Positions 36,171 through 49,218 are shown, counted from the first letter of the stretch. The stretch: DNA of 64,000 nt from an uncultured Prochlorococcus sp. (GCA_902560875.1 CACENO010000007.1:1-64000), one strand, 5' to 3'. The notes: generated by a model from the sequence alone, not told the origin. Translations and numbers: made by a program.

Positions 36171-37717
36171 TCTCGTTCTAACAATGTAAAAACAGTTTTA
36201 CCAAAATTTGTTGAATCTTTATCGAAAGCTTCGAGACATATTCCTCCAAAAATTTTGCCCATTGGCTCTGGATTCCAAAGTAGCTTCCTTGCAGTCCAAG
36301 GCATCATACTCATAGGATTATAGTTAGGTTTTATTAAGCCTTGTTCAAAACCATATTGTTCCAAATGTGTATGAGGTTGAAGTCCTATAAAGAAAATTGC
36401 TGGTTCAACTTTATCGGCTCCAAAAATATTTTCTAGTGCTCGATGATAAGCAACTGTTTGACGTATCGTTTCAGGTCGCTCATCTATCACGTTGAATGAG
36501 TAGTTGACAGAAACTTTATCTTTAAAGCCTGCTTTTGCAAGCATTTCGCAATTTTCAAGTACTGTTCTTAAGTTATACCCCATCCTCATTTTTCTTACTA
36601 GTTCTTGAGATCCAGAGGTTATTCCAATTTCGAAATAGCTCATACCTGTTTCGACCATTAATTCAGCCAGCTCATAATCTAAGTTATCAGCTCTAATATA
36701 TGCAGCCCATTTGATATCTTTCAGGCCTTCTTCTTTTATTCTTTTCAAGAGTTCCTTGGCATCTTCTATATATCTCCTTGCTGGTATAAATTGTGCATCA
36801 GTAAACCAAAAACTTCTAACTCCTAAGTCATATAGCTGACGCATTTCTTGGACAACTTCCTCAATAGGATTTACGCGAACTTGTTTGCCTTCAACTACTG
36901 TATATACGCAATAGCAACAATTATGTGGACATCCTCTTTTGGTTTGGACTCCGATATAAAAATCGCCTCCTTCAAGGTACCAATTAAGTTGTGACCATAT
37001 TGAATCAATATATTCGTAATTACATGCTGTTTTTGGTGAGCTTATTGGCTGCTCATGAATAAGTGCTGTTCTTGGCTTTTCCCCTACAACAAAACATCTT
37101 TCACCATTAATTGATTCATTTCGTAGTAATTTTTCCAAGAGAGGTTCGCCTTCTCCAACGGAAATAATTGTTCCTTTAGGTAAAGATTTTCCTAATTGCT
37201 CGTAGAAGACACTGACTGCTCCGCCACCAAGAATTGTCCTAACGTTACTTTGGTGTTTAAGGGCAGTGCTTAGGCCTTTGTTAATTAAATGCTGATTTCT
37301 CCAGAGCTCTCCGTAATGGCTTGACATTAATCTGAGCCCTCCTAGAGCACCTCGTAATCTCTTTAAGGGGTTTCGTGAATAAAAAACTTCAAAGGAGTTT
37401 TGCAGTGGATTCCCGCCTCGGCCATCGACAGGAGCATATATTTGAATATCACGCCAAGAAAAAACTAATAATGAAGGCTTAAAATCATTGATGGTTGAAG
37501 TTAAAATTCTCTCAACATCAATGATCGGTATAGCTGCTAAATCAAGTATCTTTTGAGAGATATCCGGAAATAATTTATGTATATGATCAGCTAGATAGAT
37601 TGGTCCAACTGGGAAAATTGGATTACAAGGTAGGCGAACTAAGAGGACTCTCTCTGCTAGTTGTATAGCATGAGAGGATTGCTTGGATTTGCTGTGTTTA
37701 GAGGATTCTTTTCCCAT
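36092..37717 (-). CDS. B12-binding radical SAM protein of unknown substrate
   Basis: 541 residues. The N-terminal 240 residues look like a B12-binding domain: L-L-V-R-L-P-C-N-P-I-F-P-V-G-P near 28-42 and a G-G-G-A-V-S stretch later. A radical SAM core with R-G-C-P-H-N-C-C-Y-C (C-x3-C-x2-C) follows, then E-I-G-I-T-S-G-S-Q-E and P-A-I-F-F-I-G-L-Q-P. This resembles BchE-type enzymes in layout, but nothing fixes the substrate. The 3' end overlaps the CPBP gene by 79 bp; no neighbour gives a pathway hint. Confidence 0.85.
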   Translation of the reverse strand: MGKESSKHSKSKQSSHAIQLAERVLLVRLPCNPIFPVGPIYLADHIHKLFPDISQKILDLAAIPIIDVERILTSTINDFKPSLLVFSWRDIQIYAPVDGRGGNPLQNSFEVFYSRNPLKRLRGALGGLRLMSSHYGELWRNQHLINKGLSTALKHQSNVRTILGGGAVSVFYEQLGKSLPKGTIISVGEGEPLLEKLLRNESINGERCFVVGEKPRTALIHEQPISSPKTACNYEYIDSIWSQLNWYLEGGDFYIGVQTKRGCPHNCCYCVYTVVEGKQVRVNPIEEVVQEMRQLYDLGVRSFWFTDAQFIPARRYIEDAKELLKRIKEEGLKDIKWAAYIRADNLDYELAELMVETGMSYFEIGITSGSQELVRKMRMGYNLRTVLENCEMLAKAGFKDKVSVNYSFNVIDERPETIRQTVAYHRALENIFGADKVEPAIFFIGLQPHTHLEQYGFEQGLIKPNYNPMSMMPWTARKLLWNPEPMGKIFGGICLEAFDKDSTNFGKTVFTLLERDYGKAPLEESLHAPLKGGPAIASAIR

Positions 37718-38293
37718 TTGATGAGATAAATGCTATTAATTAAAAAATTTCGATAATGGATAAGATAATAATTTATTGATAAGCGTTGTTCGAAATGCAA
37801 TTAAATTTTTTGAGCGTTTATACCAATTGAAAATGGTTGATGTGTTCATGACTAAAAAGATCCTTGAATTACTTGTTTAATTTGCTTGAAAGCCGATCAG
37901 GTTGGGCTGCTAATAATTGTGATTCGAAATCACAAGAAATAATCTATGGCTTTTCTCGTACTAAATCTTATCAAGACCTCTGAGCCTATGACGCCAATTT
38001 CCTTTTGTTCTTGACGCTTAAGGAAAGTTGCTCCAAAGATTGGGCAAATTGTTGTATTTCCAATCTTGTGATCGAATTTATACAGTCGCGTAATTCTCAT
38101 GGTTTATTTCTTGGCTTTGTGGCTGAAGTGACATTTCAGTGGCTCTATGCTTATGCAGTCGGTTTCTCTAAAGCACAACTTTGCTTACCAAAGACTTCAC
38201 TCGTTTAGAAGCCAAAGCTTCTTTAATTGAGAATCGCGTATTTTTTACTCCCATGTAGTTCTTTAGTTCCTTGAAGCATGCTCTAATTCATAG
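37718..38293. other. 576-bp intergenic region with inverted repeats
   Basis: AT-rich on the left. Contains a perfect 8-bp inverted repeat with 3-bp spacer (37917-37935), an ORF of 67 codons at 38005-38208 that I do not trust, and a terminator-like hairpin (38207-38222). A transcribed RNA between these is possible but not shown. Confidence 0.6.
38207..38222 (+). terminator. Possible small terminator
   Basis: A perfect 6-bp stem (AGAAGC/GCTTCT) with loop CAAA, followed by TTAATT. Weak for a terminator, but it is the only candidate end for a forward transcript in this spacer. Confidence 0.35.
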
Positions 38294-38365
<72 letters not shown>

Positions 38366-38407
38366 AGCAGAAGGAACCTAACATTTGGTATTTATGGATT
38401 ACAGACC

Positions 38408-38668
38408 TTGACCGACAATCTAGGCAAAGGCTCAAACTTGGATCCTCAATTGAGAGACAAGCTTCTACAAGAATTGAAGACTCCTTGGAGAGGTCTTCGA
38501 AGAGCAATATGGATTGCCTTTTTAGGCTCGTCGACTATTGGTCTTTTCGTTATGTCCTTAAGAGGACTGGCTGGAGAAGATGTTCCACTTAGCGATGCTG
38601 GTATACAAATATCTGCAGTTATGATATTTGGGTTCTTATTATTTTGGGATAAGAAAACTAAGAATTAA
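38408..38668 (+). CDS. DUF3493 family membrane protein
   Basis: The frame is open from 38309, but its first 19 codons are the antisense of tRNA-Thr. A TTG at 38408 gives 86 residues, matching the family region that begins near L-D-P-Q-L-R-D-K-L and P-W-R-G-L-R-R. Two hydrophobic segments follow. DUF3493 proteins are found in cyanobacteria and plastids without an assigned role. Confidence 0.75.
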   Translation: MTDNLGKGSNLDPQLRDKLLQELKTPWRGLRRAIWIAFLGSSTIGLFVMSLRGLAGEDVPLSDAGIQISAVMIFGFLLFWDKKTKN

Positions 38669-38748
38669 GGATCAATTTCTTTCTTAAGTTCAAATTTAGG
38701 TTGTTAATTTGAAGTACAATTCTCTGGAAAGAAATTGATTTATGCAAA

Positions 38749-41700
38749 TTAGGTATTGAGCTTCCTTTTCTGAGTAACAAACTTGTATGCCTCAATCTTG
38801 TCGCCTTCTTCCCAGCTGGCAAATCGATCACAACCTATTCCACATTCAAATCCAGTAGCCACTTCTTTAACGTCATCTTTATTTCGTCGTAATGAGTCAA
38901 GGTCTCCTTCGAATACGGTTTGACTTCCTCTTTGGACTCTAACTCTGCAGTTTCGTTGTAATTTCCCATTAGTGATATAGCAACCGGCTACAGAGCTCTT
39001 GCCGATGGTGAAAATAGCTCTAACTTCAGCTGTCCCAAGGGACTCTTCAATCATTTCAGGTTCTAGTAAACCTTCCATTGCTAATTGAATATCTTCGAGC
39101 AATTTATAAATGACCTCATAGTCTCTAACATCTACCCCTGTTGCATCAGCAGCACGTTTAGCTCCAGAAGCCATTGAAGTATTAAAGCCAACAATGACTG
39201 CTCCAGAAGCAGCTGCTAGATCAACATCAGTCTCTGTAATTTCACCTGGAGCGGATAATAGAACTCTTACTTGAACTTCATCTTTTGGTAATTGCTCTAA
39301 GGATCCAAGAATTGCTTCAACACTTCCTTGCACATCGGCTTTCAATATTAAATTCAGTTCTTTGAGCTCGCCTTCACTAGCTTGACCTGACATGGCGGAG
39401 AGAGATACTCGCCTTGAGGCCATTTGCTGAGCTAACCGAGTGGCGCGAGCATCTGATGCTCGTTCTCCCACTACTGCTCTTGCAGACTTCTCATCAGGAT
39501 AAACTTCGAACTCATCTCCTGCTGTGGGCACTTCATTAAAACCAAGTGCTTCTACAGCACTTGAAGGCCCACTAGTTTTCATTCTTGCTCCATTCTCGTC
39601 GACCATCGCTCTTACTTTTCCAAGTACTGGACCAGCGGTTATTACATCTCCGGTTCGTAAAGTTCCATTTTGAATTAAGAGTGTTGCGACGGGACCCTTT
39701 GCTTTATCAAGGTGTGCCTCAATAACTGTTCCTTTTGCAAGGCGATCGGGGTTCGCTTGAAGGTCTTCAACTTCAGTCACTAGCAAGATCATTTCAAGCA
39801 GTTTGTCTATGTTTTCTCCTTTGATTGCACTAACAGGAACCATGACAACATCTCCACCCCATTCTTCTGCGAGCAGGTTTTGGTCTGACAGTTCTTGTTT
39901 TACTCGATCGGATGAAGCCCCTTCTTTGTCAATTTTATTGATTGCAACGACGATTGGAACTTCTGCGGCACGAGCATGACTAATTGCTTCTAAGGTTTGA
40001 GGGCGGACTCCATCATCGGCTGCAACAACTAGTACAGCTACGTCTGTAACTTTTGTTCCGCGTGCACGCATTGCTGTGAAAGCTTCATGACCTGGCGTGT
40101 CAAGGAAAGTGAGCTTTCGGGCTTCACCTGAATGTTGAACCTCAACTTGGTAAGCACCGATGTGTTGTGTAATACCTCCTGCTTCTCCTGCAGCAACTCT
40201 TGCTTTTCGAATTGCATCTAACAAACTTGTTTTGCCATGATCTACGTGACCCATGACAGTAACGACAGGAGGTCGACGTATGAGATGTGCAATATCAGTT
40301 TCTTCAATGATTTCAGATGTTTTCTTTGCTGCTTCTTCAATATCATCTTGAAGAACTGGTACTCCAAATTCTTCTGCAACAGTCTCTATTGTTGAGAGGT
40401 CCAGTGATTGAGTAACGGTGGCGGTGATCCCTTTGAAGAAAAGTGATTTGATGATTTCCGAACTTTCTACGCTAAGCATGTCTGCAAGTTCTTGAACCGT
40501 GAGATTTGCTTCCGGAACAATTATCATTTCTGGCCTGACTTGCTTGGCTTCTCTAGCTGCCCTTAGTTCCATCGCGCGACGGCGCTGTCTCTGACGTGTA
40601 GTTTCTTTTTTCCGTTTGCGCATTGCTGCCATAGGTTTGGCAGCATTCTTTTGAGATGTTTTTGGTTTTGCGGGACGAGCAAGACTTGCAGTAAGGACTA
40701 CTGCTTGTTGTTCCCCGGCGAACCCACTCGTTTCTGTGGTAAGGGCATCATCGTTTTCGCCGATGATGTGAACTTTCTGTCTTTGCTTTTGGGGGGACTT
40801 ACTTCTAAGAGCCTCAAGTTTTGCACTGTCATCCCAATCGGGCCTACCTGTTCGTCTTGCTCCAGCATTTCCTGCGCCTGGACGATGACTTGGTCTCTTA
40901 GGTGCGGCAGCTGGTGTTGGTCTATTGACTGGTTTGTTGGGGCCTTTGGCACCTTCAGAAGGGCCTTTCGCTCCTACTGTTGTTCCATCAGGACGTCTTG
41001 GAGATGGTACCCCTGGCCGACCGTTGGGTTTTTGCAATTGCATTAACTCGCCAGGAGCCACTGGCTTCCTCATGCCTGGCGGCATATTTGAACGTGGTGG
41101 ATTCCCTTGACGGTTATTGCCATCTCTAGATGACTGATTACCACTTGAGCGATCACGTCTAATAGGTTTTCCTACTAGCTCTACTGGGTTTCCAGAAGAA
41201 CGAGGTTGACCAGGTCTATTAACGCCTTGCTTTGTTGGACCATTTTGTCTTTGTGCATTTGGATTGCGCTGTGGATAATTACTTCTCTGATTCGAGCCTC
41301 CAATACCTTTTTGCCCTCCCACTGCTCTTCTTTTGCCTTGTGTAGGGGGTGTTGGACGACTAGGAGGCGCAATAGGGCGCTTGGGTTGTGGGCGTCCAAC
41401 TAATTCTGGTTTAGATATTTGACTTTGCGATGGGCTTGATGGTTTGTTTGGCGCTCCAGACCTATGAGTGGATTGAGGTTTGGAAATGATTTTGGGTTTG
41501 GAGGCTGCAATATTTGTTGGCTTGTTAATGGCAGGAGCAGGCGGTCTATTGATTTTTGGATTCTTACTGGAATTACTTACCGTTGGCCTTAAAGGAGCCG
41601 AAGGTTTGTTTGCTTGACTGGGTGTAGGAGCTACTGGCCTACTTGGAGGGGCTGGACGATTGATATGAGTATTTGGTTGTTTCTTTGGTGTTGTTGGTAG

Positions 41701-42132
41701 AGAATTTTTTGATGCTTTATTGATAGTTGGGCTGACTGGTCTTGTTGGTGGTGACTTGGGTGTTGTTGGAGCTTGGCTTGTAATTTTGTTTGGTACTTGT
41801 GGTTGAACAACAGAGCTTGGTTTCTGTTGTGCACTTGGCGTTGATTTCTCTATTTTCTTGTGGTCTAAATGATTTGATTGTGTTTGTTTATCAGATGCTT
41901 TTTTAACGGAAAGGATTTCTTTCCCAGATTGAGGTTTGTTTTTAGGGCTGGATACGTGACTTTTCCCTCGCTTCAGATGGGAACGTATTCGTTGGGCTTC
42001 TTCGTCACTTATGGAACTGCTGTGACTTTTGGCCGCAATAGAAAGACTATGAGCGGCATCGAGCACGTTCTTATTATCCAGGCTCAATTCCCTGGACAGC
42101 TCATAAATTCTGATTTTGCCGCTGCTGGTCAT
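38749..42132 (-). CDS. infB: Translation initiation factor IF-2
   Basis: 1127 residues from ATG 42132, which has a GGAGA ribosome-binding site just upstream; the longer open frame to 42219 reads through the intergenic region. An IF2_N-like domain opens the protein; about residues 60-470 are low complexity (Pro, Ser, Lys, Asn, Arg, Gly). A second IF2_N domain lies near 530, and the GTPase domain starts with G-H-V-D-H-G-K-T-S near 622. Domains II-IV follow. It places initiator tRNA on the 30S subunit. Last gene of the rimP-nusA-ylxR-infB operon. Confidence 0.97.
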   Translation of the reverse strand: MTSSGKIRIYELSRELSLDNKNVLDAAHSLSIAAKSHSSSISDEEAQRIRSHLKRGKSHVSSPKNKPQSGKEILSVKKASDKQTQSNHLDHKKIEKSTPSAQQKPSSVVQPQVPNKITSQAPTTPKSPPTRPVSPTINKASKNSLPTTPKKQPNTHINRPAPPSRPVAPTPSQANKPSAPLRPTVSNSSKNPKINRPPAPAINKPTNIAASKPKIISKPQSTHRSGAPNKPSSPSQSQISKPELVGRPQPKRPIAPPSRPTPPTQGKRRAVGGQKGIGGSNQRSNYPQRNPNAQRQNGPTKQGVNRPGQPRSSGNPVELVGKPIRRDRSSGNQSSRDGNNRQGNPPRSNMPPGMRKPVAPGELMQLQKPNGRPGVPSPRRPDGTTVGAKGPSEGAKGPNKPVNRPTPAAAPKRPSHRPGAGNAGARRTGRPDWDDSAKLEALRSKSPQKQRQKVHIIGENDDALTTETSGFAGEQQAVVLTASLARPAKPKTSQKNAAKPMAAMRKRKKETTRQRQRRRAMELRAAREAKQVRPEMIIVPEANLTVQELADMLSVESSEIIKSLFFKGITATVTQSLDLSTIETVAEEFGVPVLQDDIEEAAKKTSEIIEETDIAHLIRRPPVVTVMGHVDHGKTSLLDAIRKARVAAGEAGGITQHIGAYQVEVQHSGEARKLTFLDTPGHEAFTAMRARGTKVTDVAVLVVAADDGVRPQTLEAISHARAAEVPIVVAINKIDKEGASSDRVKQELSDQNLLAEEWGGDVVMVPVSAIKGENIDKLLEMILLVTEVEDLQANPDRLAKGTVIEAHLDKAKGPVATLLIQNGTLRTGDVITAGPVLGKVRAMVDENGARMKTSGPSSAVEALGFNEVPTAGDEFEVYPDEKSARAVVGERASDARATRLAQQMASRRVSLSAMSGQASEGELKELNLILKADVQGSVEAILGSLEQLPKDEVQVRVLLSAPGEITETDVDLAAASGAVIVGFNTSMASGAKRAADATGVDVRDYEVIYKLLEDIQLAMEGLLEPEMIEESLGTAEVRAIFTIGKSSVAGCYITNGKLQRNCRVRVQRGSQTVFEGDLDSLRRNKDDVKEVATGFECGIGCDRFASWEEGDKIEAYKFVTQKRKLNT

Positions 42133-42193
42133 TAAGTTCTCCTTTCGTTCCAGGTACGGAGTACCTGGGGCAACAATTGACTGGTGCCATATG

Positions 42194-42472
42194 TCATCTT
42201 GCCTCAGCGGCTGCATCATTGCAGTGATTTAGCCGGTTTTGAAGCATCTCCCAAACGCTTGTAGGCACCTGACAACGCAGGGCTTTCTGAAGACGTTTGC
42301 GGCGCCACGACTCTTCTAGGCAGGCCTCATTGGGGCAAATATAGGCTGATCTACCCATGCCTTGTTCGAGGACTACACCATCCTGATAGTCCCTAGTAAC
42401 CTTGAGAAGTTGCTTGCGGTTGAGCAACTTCCGACAGGAAACACAGCGACGCAGGACGGGACTCTTACTCAC
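42194..42472 (-). CDS. ylxR: YlxR family (DUF448) RNA-binding protein
   Basis: 92 residues starting [14 protein letters not shown] with a G-R-S-A-Y-I-C motif. YlxR proteins are small, basic and lie between nusA and infB in most bacteria, as here. It overlaps nusA by 4 bp and precedes infB by 61 bp. Confidence 0.93.
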   Translation of the reverse strand: MSKSPVLRRCVSCRKLLNRKQLLKVTRDYQDGVVLEQGMGRSAYICPNEACLEESWRRKRLQKALRCQVPTSVWEMLQNRLNHCNDAAAEAR

Positions 42473-43890
42473 CGGGCTCCATCCTCTTCTTCTGAAGGCT
42501 CTTGGATTTCCTCTGTTGGGCTTTCGTTGAAAGTTTCCTCTTGGGCTGGTGGATTGTTTTCTACTGTCTCTGATTGCTCTTCATCAAATTCTTCATCATC
42601 TTCAGGAAGGGGATATAGCTCTCTTAGGCGCGCATCCTCTTCGGCTCTGGCGGCTTGTTCTGCTGCAAGACGTTCTTCAGCGTCTCTTTGTAAAGCTTCT
42701 TCTTCTTCTCTATGTTTAATCAACTCAGCTACCTCTGCATCTTCAGTGGCCTGATCGTATTCTTGAGAATTTTTAATGTCGATTTTCCAGCCTGTCAATC
42801 TCGCTGCTAATCGCACATTTTGACCTTCACGTCCGATTGCAAGACTTAATTGATCTGGAGGAACAAGTACATGTGCATGTTGTCCTTCAGGATCAACGAG
42901 CCTTACCATCTCCACTCTTGCTGGACTCAGAGAATTGCAAATATATTGAACAGGGTCTGGTGACCAACGTATTACATCTATCTTTTCGCCACGAAGTTCA
43001 TTTACAACCTGTTGAATGCGGGAGCCACGTGCACCTATGCAGGCCCCAACAGGGTCTACTTCTCTCTCTATGCTGTCTACGGCAACTTTTGTACGTGGAC
43101 CAACTGATCTGGATGGGGGATTGGCTTCACGGGCAACTGCAACAATCCGAACTGAACCTTCTTGAATTTCTGGAACTTCGTTCTCAAATAGATAGACAAC
43201 TAGTCCTGCATTGGATCTACTTACAAAGAGTTGAGGCCCACGTCTTGGAATTTCGCTGACTTCTTTTAAGTAGACCTTAAAAGTGGCATTTGCACGATAG
43301 TTATCATTTGGGAGTTGATCGCGCCTTGGGAGTTCTGCCTCGACCTCGGGCCTTCCTAGACCAGAACTTACTGCCATGATTACTGACTGGCGCTCAAAAC
43401 GAATTACCCTCGCTGTGAGTACTGGATCTTCTAAGTCAGCAAATTCTTCTTGGATCATTCTTCTTTGCTGATCTCTAAGCTTTTGCGCCAGAACTTGCTT
43501 TGTAGTAGCTGCTGCCATCCTCCCAAAATCTTCTTTTTCTGGAGTGACATCAAGAACTACGGTGTCACCAATTTGTGCGTCTTCAGCGACCTGCATTACT
43601 TCTGACAAAGCAATTTGATGGTCTTCACTTTCGACTTCTTCTACGATAATTTTGCTTGCAAGTACTCGATATCCTTCTTCCTCTAGGTCAAGCCCTACAT
43701 CAAAATTGCTAAAATATTCCTCTTCAAAAGGGTCTTCACTAATGCCTAAATATAGTGTTCGCCTATATCTTTCATAACCTTTTAGTAAGGCTTCCCTAAG
43801 GGCAGCTTCTACAACTTGTGAGGGGAGTTTTTTCTCCTCACTGATATCTTCTATCAGGTTATTCAGACCAGGGAGGAAAACTAGAGCCAT
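42469..43890 (-). CDS. nusA: Transcription termination/antitermination protein NusA
   Basis: 473 residues. The N-terminal RNA polymerase-binding domain, S1 domain, and KH domains with G-A-C-I-G-A-R-G-S-R-I-Q and A-I-G-R-E-G-Q-N-V-R are present. After about residue 380 the tail is a Glu-rich coiled segment. It controls pausing, termination and antitermination. Follows rimP by 65 bp. Confidence 0.97.
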   Translation of the reverse strand: MALVFLPGLNNLIEDISEEKKLPSQVVEAALREALLKGYERYRRTLYLGISEDPFEEEYFSNFDVGLDLEEEGYRVLASKIIVEEVESEDHQIALSEVMQVAEDAQIGDTVVLDVTPEKEDFGRMAAATTKQVLAQKLRDQQRRMIQEEFADLEDPVLTARVIRFERQSVIMAVSSGLGRPEVEAELPRRDQLPNDNYRANATFKVYLKEVSEIPRRGPQLFVSRSNAGLVVYLFENEVPEIQEGSVRIVAVAREANPPSRSVGPRTKVAVDSIEREVDPVGACIGARGSRIQQVVNELRGEKIDVIRWSPDPVQYICNSLSPARVEMVRLVDPEGQHAHVLVPPDQLSLAIGREGQNVRLAARLTGWKIDIKNSQEYDQATEDAEVAELIKHREEEEALQRDAEERLAAEQAARAEEDARLRELYPLPEDDEEFDEEQSETVENNPPAQEETFNESPTEEIQEPSEEEDGAR

Positions 43891-43955
43891 CGATGATGGG
43901 AATTAGAGAGGAAGACGAGTGAGTGTTGGAGCTGAGCTTTAAGACCTTGATGGAA

Positions 43956-44423
43956 TTATCCAGTAGGACTTGTGAGGCGGACTTCAATGACATCCTTTCG
44001 TGGAATACGATTTAATTTGCCTTTTATATTCAGATGAACATGATCTTTGGATCTCTCGTGCAGTAGACCGTTTTGATAAAGCTCAGAATGCTTGTTATCG
44101 CGAAAGGTAACCTTTACAGGGAATCCTCGAAATGTTTTGAAATCACGATCGCTAATGAGATTGTCTTTGATGCCTGGACTACTTACTTCCAGAACATAAG
44201 CCTCATTTAGTAGTTTATTTATTTCAATAGCTTCACCCATAGGGGAACTGAAACTAGCGCAATCCTCGAGAGATACATCATCGCCATCCATATGGCGAAT
44301 TTGGACCTGTATGGTCATTGGCTTTAGATGCGTGAAAAGATGGACACTACATAGATCAAAACCCTGCTGGGCTGCCGTCTTAGACGCGAGTGTCTCCAAT
44401 TCCGCGAGGATGGGATGAGGCAA
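43956..44423 (-). CDS. rimP: Ribosome maturation factor RimP
   Basis: 155 residues with the two-domain RimP pattern; Y-V-L-E-V-S-S-P-G is the family signature. Assists maturation of the 30S subunit. First gene of the reverse-strand rimP-nusA-ylxR-infB operon, divergent from htrA. Confidence 0.93.
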   Translation of the reverse strand: MPHPILAELETLASKTAAQQGFDLCSVHLFTHLKPMTIQVQIRHMDGDDVSLEDCASFSSPMGEAIEINKLLNEAYVLEVSSPGIKDNLISDRDFKTFRGFPVKVTFRDNKHSELYQNGLLHERSKDHVHLNIKGKLNRIPRKDVIEVRLTSPTG

Positions 44424-45842
<1,419 letters not shown>

Positions 45843-45879
45843 AGTTCTTGCTACGGTCTCGCCGGTGCTTAATTAATTG

Positions 45880-46593
45880 ATGTCGAACCTCCAAACACAA
45901 ATGAAGGAAGCAGTTGCTCAATCAGCTGTTGAACAAATTCATGATGGAATGGTTTTAGGACTTGGTTCAGGTTCAACAGCTGCCTTAATGATTGAGGCTT
46001 TAGGTTTAAAGCTCTCTAATGGGGAATTGAGAGACATTGTTGGAGTTACAACTTCTTTTCAGGGAGAAGTCTTAGCTTCGAAGCTTGGTATACCTTTGAA
46101 AAATCTTTCTGCAGTAAATCGAATTGATTTAGCAATAGATGGAGCAGATGAAGTCGATCCATCATTTCAATTAATCAAAGGTGGCGGTGCTTGCCACGTA
46201 CAGGAAAAGCTTGTAGCGGCTATTGCCGATAGGTTTGTTGTAGTTGTTGATTCGACTAAAATTGTTGAACGTCTGAATTTGGATTTCCAACTCCCAGTTG
46301 AAGTTTTGCCTTCTGCATGGAAACAGGTTCAAACTACCTTGAAAGAATTTGGCGGGGATTCAGATCTTCGTATGGCGACCCGCAAGGCTGGTCCTGTGGT
46401 TACTGATCAGGGGAATCTAGTGCTAGATGTTAGTTTTGAAAATGGTATTTTAGATCCAGTCAATCTTGAAAAAAGTATTAATAATATTCCAGGAGTATTA
46501 GAAAATGGACTCTTTGTGAATCTTACAAATGAAGTTTTGGTTGGCAAGATTGTGGACGGTAAAGCTTGTGTGGATAAGCTTATTAAGGCTTGA
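45880..46593 (+). CDS. rpiA: Ribose-5-phosphate isomerase A
   Basis: 237 residues from ATG 45880; a TTG codon directly precedes it. Motifs [15 protein letters not shown] and K-G-G-G-A are intact. Interconverts ribose-5-P and ribulose-5-P in the Calvin and pentose-phosphate cycles. 37 bp after htrA, and 10 bp from the convergent hisD end. Confidence 0.97.
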   Translation: MSNLQTQMKEAVAQSAVEQIHDGMVLGLGSGSTAALMIEALGLKLSNGELRDIVGVTTSFQGEVLASKLGIPLKNLSAVNRIDLAIDGADEVDPSFQLIKGGGACHVQEKLVAAIADRFVVVVDSTKIVERLNLDFQLPVEVLPSAWKQVQTTLKEFGGDSDLRMATRKAGPVVTDQGNLVLDVSFENGILDPVNLEKSINNIPGVLENGLFVNLTNEVLVGKIVDGKACVDKLIKA

Positions 46594-46603
46594 TAAATAT
46601 CAA

Positions 46604-47929
46604 TTAGGATCTTATCCTTATTGATTCAGCGTGGCTATGTAACCCTTCACTTTCAGCTAATTCAATAACAGCAGTAGAGGTTTTATCAAACGAATTCTTT
46701 GTAAATTCTATTAATGATGTGTTTTTCATGAAAGTTTCTACAGATAAAGCACCATCGAATCTTGCAGTGCCTGAAGTTGGCAAGGTGTGATTAGGACCTG
46801 CAAGATAATCTCCAATAGCTTCTGGCGTCCATTCTCCGATAAATATTGCTCCAGCATTATTTATTTTATCTACGATTGAATTTGGATTTTTTATTAAGAG
46901 TTCAAGATGTTCGGGAGCAAATGCATCACTTAATTTTATGCATGAATCTAAATCTTTACAGATGATAATTAATCCCCAATTGCTTAGGGAAGATTTGCAG
47001 ATTTCAGCACGGGGGTGTTTTTCTAGTTGGTGATCAATCTCTGCTAACAGAGCTTCTGCAAGTTTGGATTCAGTAGTAAGAAGAATGGAGGCTGCTAGGG
47101 GATCATGTTCTGATTGAGCTAGCAAGTCGGCTGCAACTTGTTGAACTTTCGCTGTTTGGTCAGCAATAATTAAGACTTCACTAGGACCAGCTAGAGAATC
47201 AATCCCAACTTTTCCATAGACTGCTTTTTTTGCCAATGTGACATAAATATTTCCTGGGCCAGTGATGACATCAACTTTTTCCACTGTTTTAGTCCCGTAT
47301 GCCAGGGCTCCAATAGCTTGAGCGCCTCCAATTCGAAAGACTTTGCTGACTCCGGCTAAATAAGCTGCAGCTAAAACTGTTTTATTTACTTGGCCATCTT
47401 TACCTGCTGGAGAAACCATTAAGACTTCTTGAACACCTGCAACTTTTGCTGGTATTGCATTCATAAGTACTGTGCTGGGATATGAGGCTCTCCCTCCTGG
47501 TATATAAATTCCTGCTTTCTTCACAGGGCGCCACCTACGCCCAAGCTTCTCGCCATATTCCCCATGGATTAGAAGGTCCCTTGGTAGTTGATTTTGATGG
47601 AAATTTTTGATTCGTCTGTGGGCCAGAACAAGAGCTTCTTGTAGTCCTTGAGGTGTTTCCTTCCATGCTTGCTTAATTGTCTTTGGCGAAATAATTAGGG
47701 GTTCTGGTCTGAATCCATCAAAATTTTCTGTGTATTTTATAAGCGCCTCATCGCCTTGATCTTCAATTTCAGCAAGGATATTTTCAACAGTATTTGTTGC
47801 TTTTTTTTGTTCTGCGCTAGAAGTTCGTTGGGATATTCGTGCTAATTCTCTTCTCCCTTGATCATGGTCGCGAATGCACCGGATTAGTGGTCTAGGCGTT
47901 TGGGAGTGATTCTGGCCGGTTTCAGCCAA
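46604..47929 (-). CDS. hisD: Histidinol dehydrogenase
   Basis: 441 residues with the signature around [11 protein letters not shown] and [11 protein letters not shown]. Zn-dependent, oxidises histidinol to histidine with NAD. Stands alone on the reverse strand, divergent from rpsT. Confidence 0.97.
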   Translation of the reverse strand: MAETGQNHSQTPRPLIRCIRDHDQGRRELARISQRTSSAEQKKATNTVENILAEIEDQGDEALIKYTENFDGFRPEPLIISPKTIKQAWKETPQGLQEALVLAHRRIKNFHQNQLPRDLLIHGEYGEKLGRRWRPVKKAGIYIPGGRASYPSTVLMNAIPAKVAGVQEVLMVSPAGKDGQVNKTVLAAAYLAGVSKVFRIGGAQAIGALAYGTKTVEKVDVITGPGNIYVTLAKKAVYGKVGIDSLAGPSEVLIIADQTAKVQQVAADLLAQSEHDPLAASILLTTESKLAEALLAEIDHQLEKHPRAEICKSSLSNWGLIIICKDLDSCIKLSDAFAPEHLELLIKNPNSIVDKINNAGAIFIGEWTPEAIGDYLAGPNHTLPTSGTARFDGALSVETFMKNTSLIEFTKNSFDKTSTAVIELAESEGLHSHAESIRIRS

Positions 47930-48051
47930 TTTTGAAATTAGAACTCTTTATTAAAGCTAGGTCCTTGACTCCTTGATTGTCTTGTAATTGCTTCATAGGG
48001 TCATTCAAATTCTGTGCTGCGGTAATCTGAACAGTCTTATATCTCGTCTAG

Positions 48052-48351
<300 letters not shown>

Positions 48352-48432
48352 AAACCCTGATCCCTTTCATTGTTTAATGCTTTCTGATTAGGTTTTACAT
48401 AGCAGAATGGCTTACAACTAGACCTTGATCTT

Positions 48433-49218
48433 GTGGACTCAATCCAACTTATAGATAGTCATTGTCATATTGTTTTTCAGAATTTCAATGACGATTTAGA
48501 TGAAGTTGCGACCAGATGGCAACAAGCTGGGGTTACTAGTTTGTTGCATGCTTGCGTAGAGCCTTCTGAAATTCCAGCTATTCGAGCACTAGCTGATCGA
48601 TTTCAAGAATTGAGATACTCCGTTGGCGTGCATCCATTAGATACGAAGCATTGGCAAAAAGACACCCTTTCAGTGTTGCGAAATGCCGCTTTAGCAGATG
48701 AAAGAGTTGTAGCTATTGGGGAATTAGGCCTTGATCTTTTTAGGGATTCCAATCTTGACGAACAATTGGCTGTACTCAGGCCTCAACTGCAATTGGCTTC
48801 TGAAATGGATTTGCCGGTAATTATTCATTGCCGAGAAGCTGCAGTTCCTATGTTGAAAGAGCTGCGCTCCCGGAAGGAGGCTGGATCCTGTCCTAAAGGA
48901 GTTATGCATTGTTGGGGTGGCACTAGGTCTGAGATGGAAGATTTTTTAGATCTTGGCTTTTATATAAGTTTTAGTGGAACTGTCACTTTCCCAAAGGCGA
49001 AAGAGACTCATCTATGTGCTCGTGAGGTTCCAACTGATCGCTTTTTAGTAGAAACTGACTGTCCCTTCCTTGCACCTGTTCCTCGAAGAGGCAAGCGAAA
49101 TGAGCCTTCTTTTGTGGTATTTGTAGCGGCACGTGTCGCTGAAATAAGAGGAGAAACGATTCAAAATATTGCAAAGGTCACTACTGCTAACGCTAGACGT
49201 TTGTTTGGATTGCCTTGA
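48433..49218 (+). CDS. tatD: TatD family deoxyribonuclease
   Basis: 261 residues from GTG 48433. Metal-binding D-S-H-C-H at the N-terminus, A-I-G-E-L-G-L-D, I-H-C-R-E-A and V-E-T-D-C-P-F-L mark the amidohydrolase-like TatD family. Some members are DNases. Between rpsT and rpoB, as in related genomes from memory. Confidence 0.93.
   Translation: MDSIQLIDSHCHIVFQNFNDDLDEVATRWQQAGVTSLLHACVEPSEIPAIRALADRFQELRYSVGVHPLDTKHWQKDTLSVLRNAALADERVVAIGELGLDLFRDSNLDEQLAVLRPQLQLASEMDLPVIIHCREAAVPMLKELRSRKEAGSCPKGVMHCWGGTRSEMEDFLDLGFYISFSGTVTFPKAKETHLCAREVPTDRFLVETDCPFLAPVPRRGKRNEPSFVVFVAARVAEIRGETIQNIAKVTTANARRLFGLP

Noticed and set aside
38005-38208. 67-codon forward ORF in the spacer before tRNA-Thr
   Set aside because: TTG start, no ribosome-binding site, unremarkable composition and no recognisable domain; not supported as a gene.
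42133-42219. Longer start of IF-2
   Set aside because: The extension covers the ylxR-infB gap and the end of ylxR; ATG 42132 has a good ribosome-binding site and the normal N-terminal sequence.
42362-42754. 130-codon forward ORF opposite nusA and ylxR
   Set aside because: Ser/Ala-rich composition is the antisense of the Glu-rich NusA tail.
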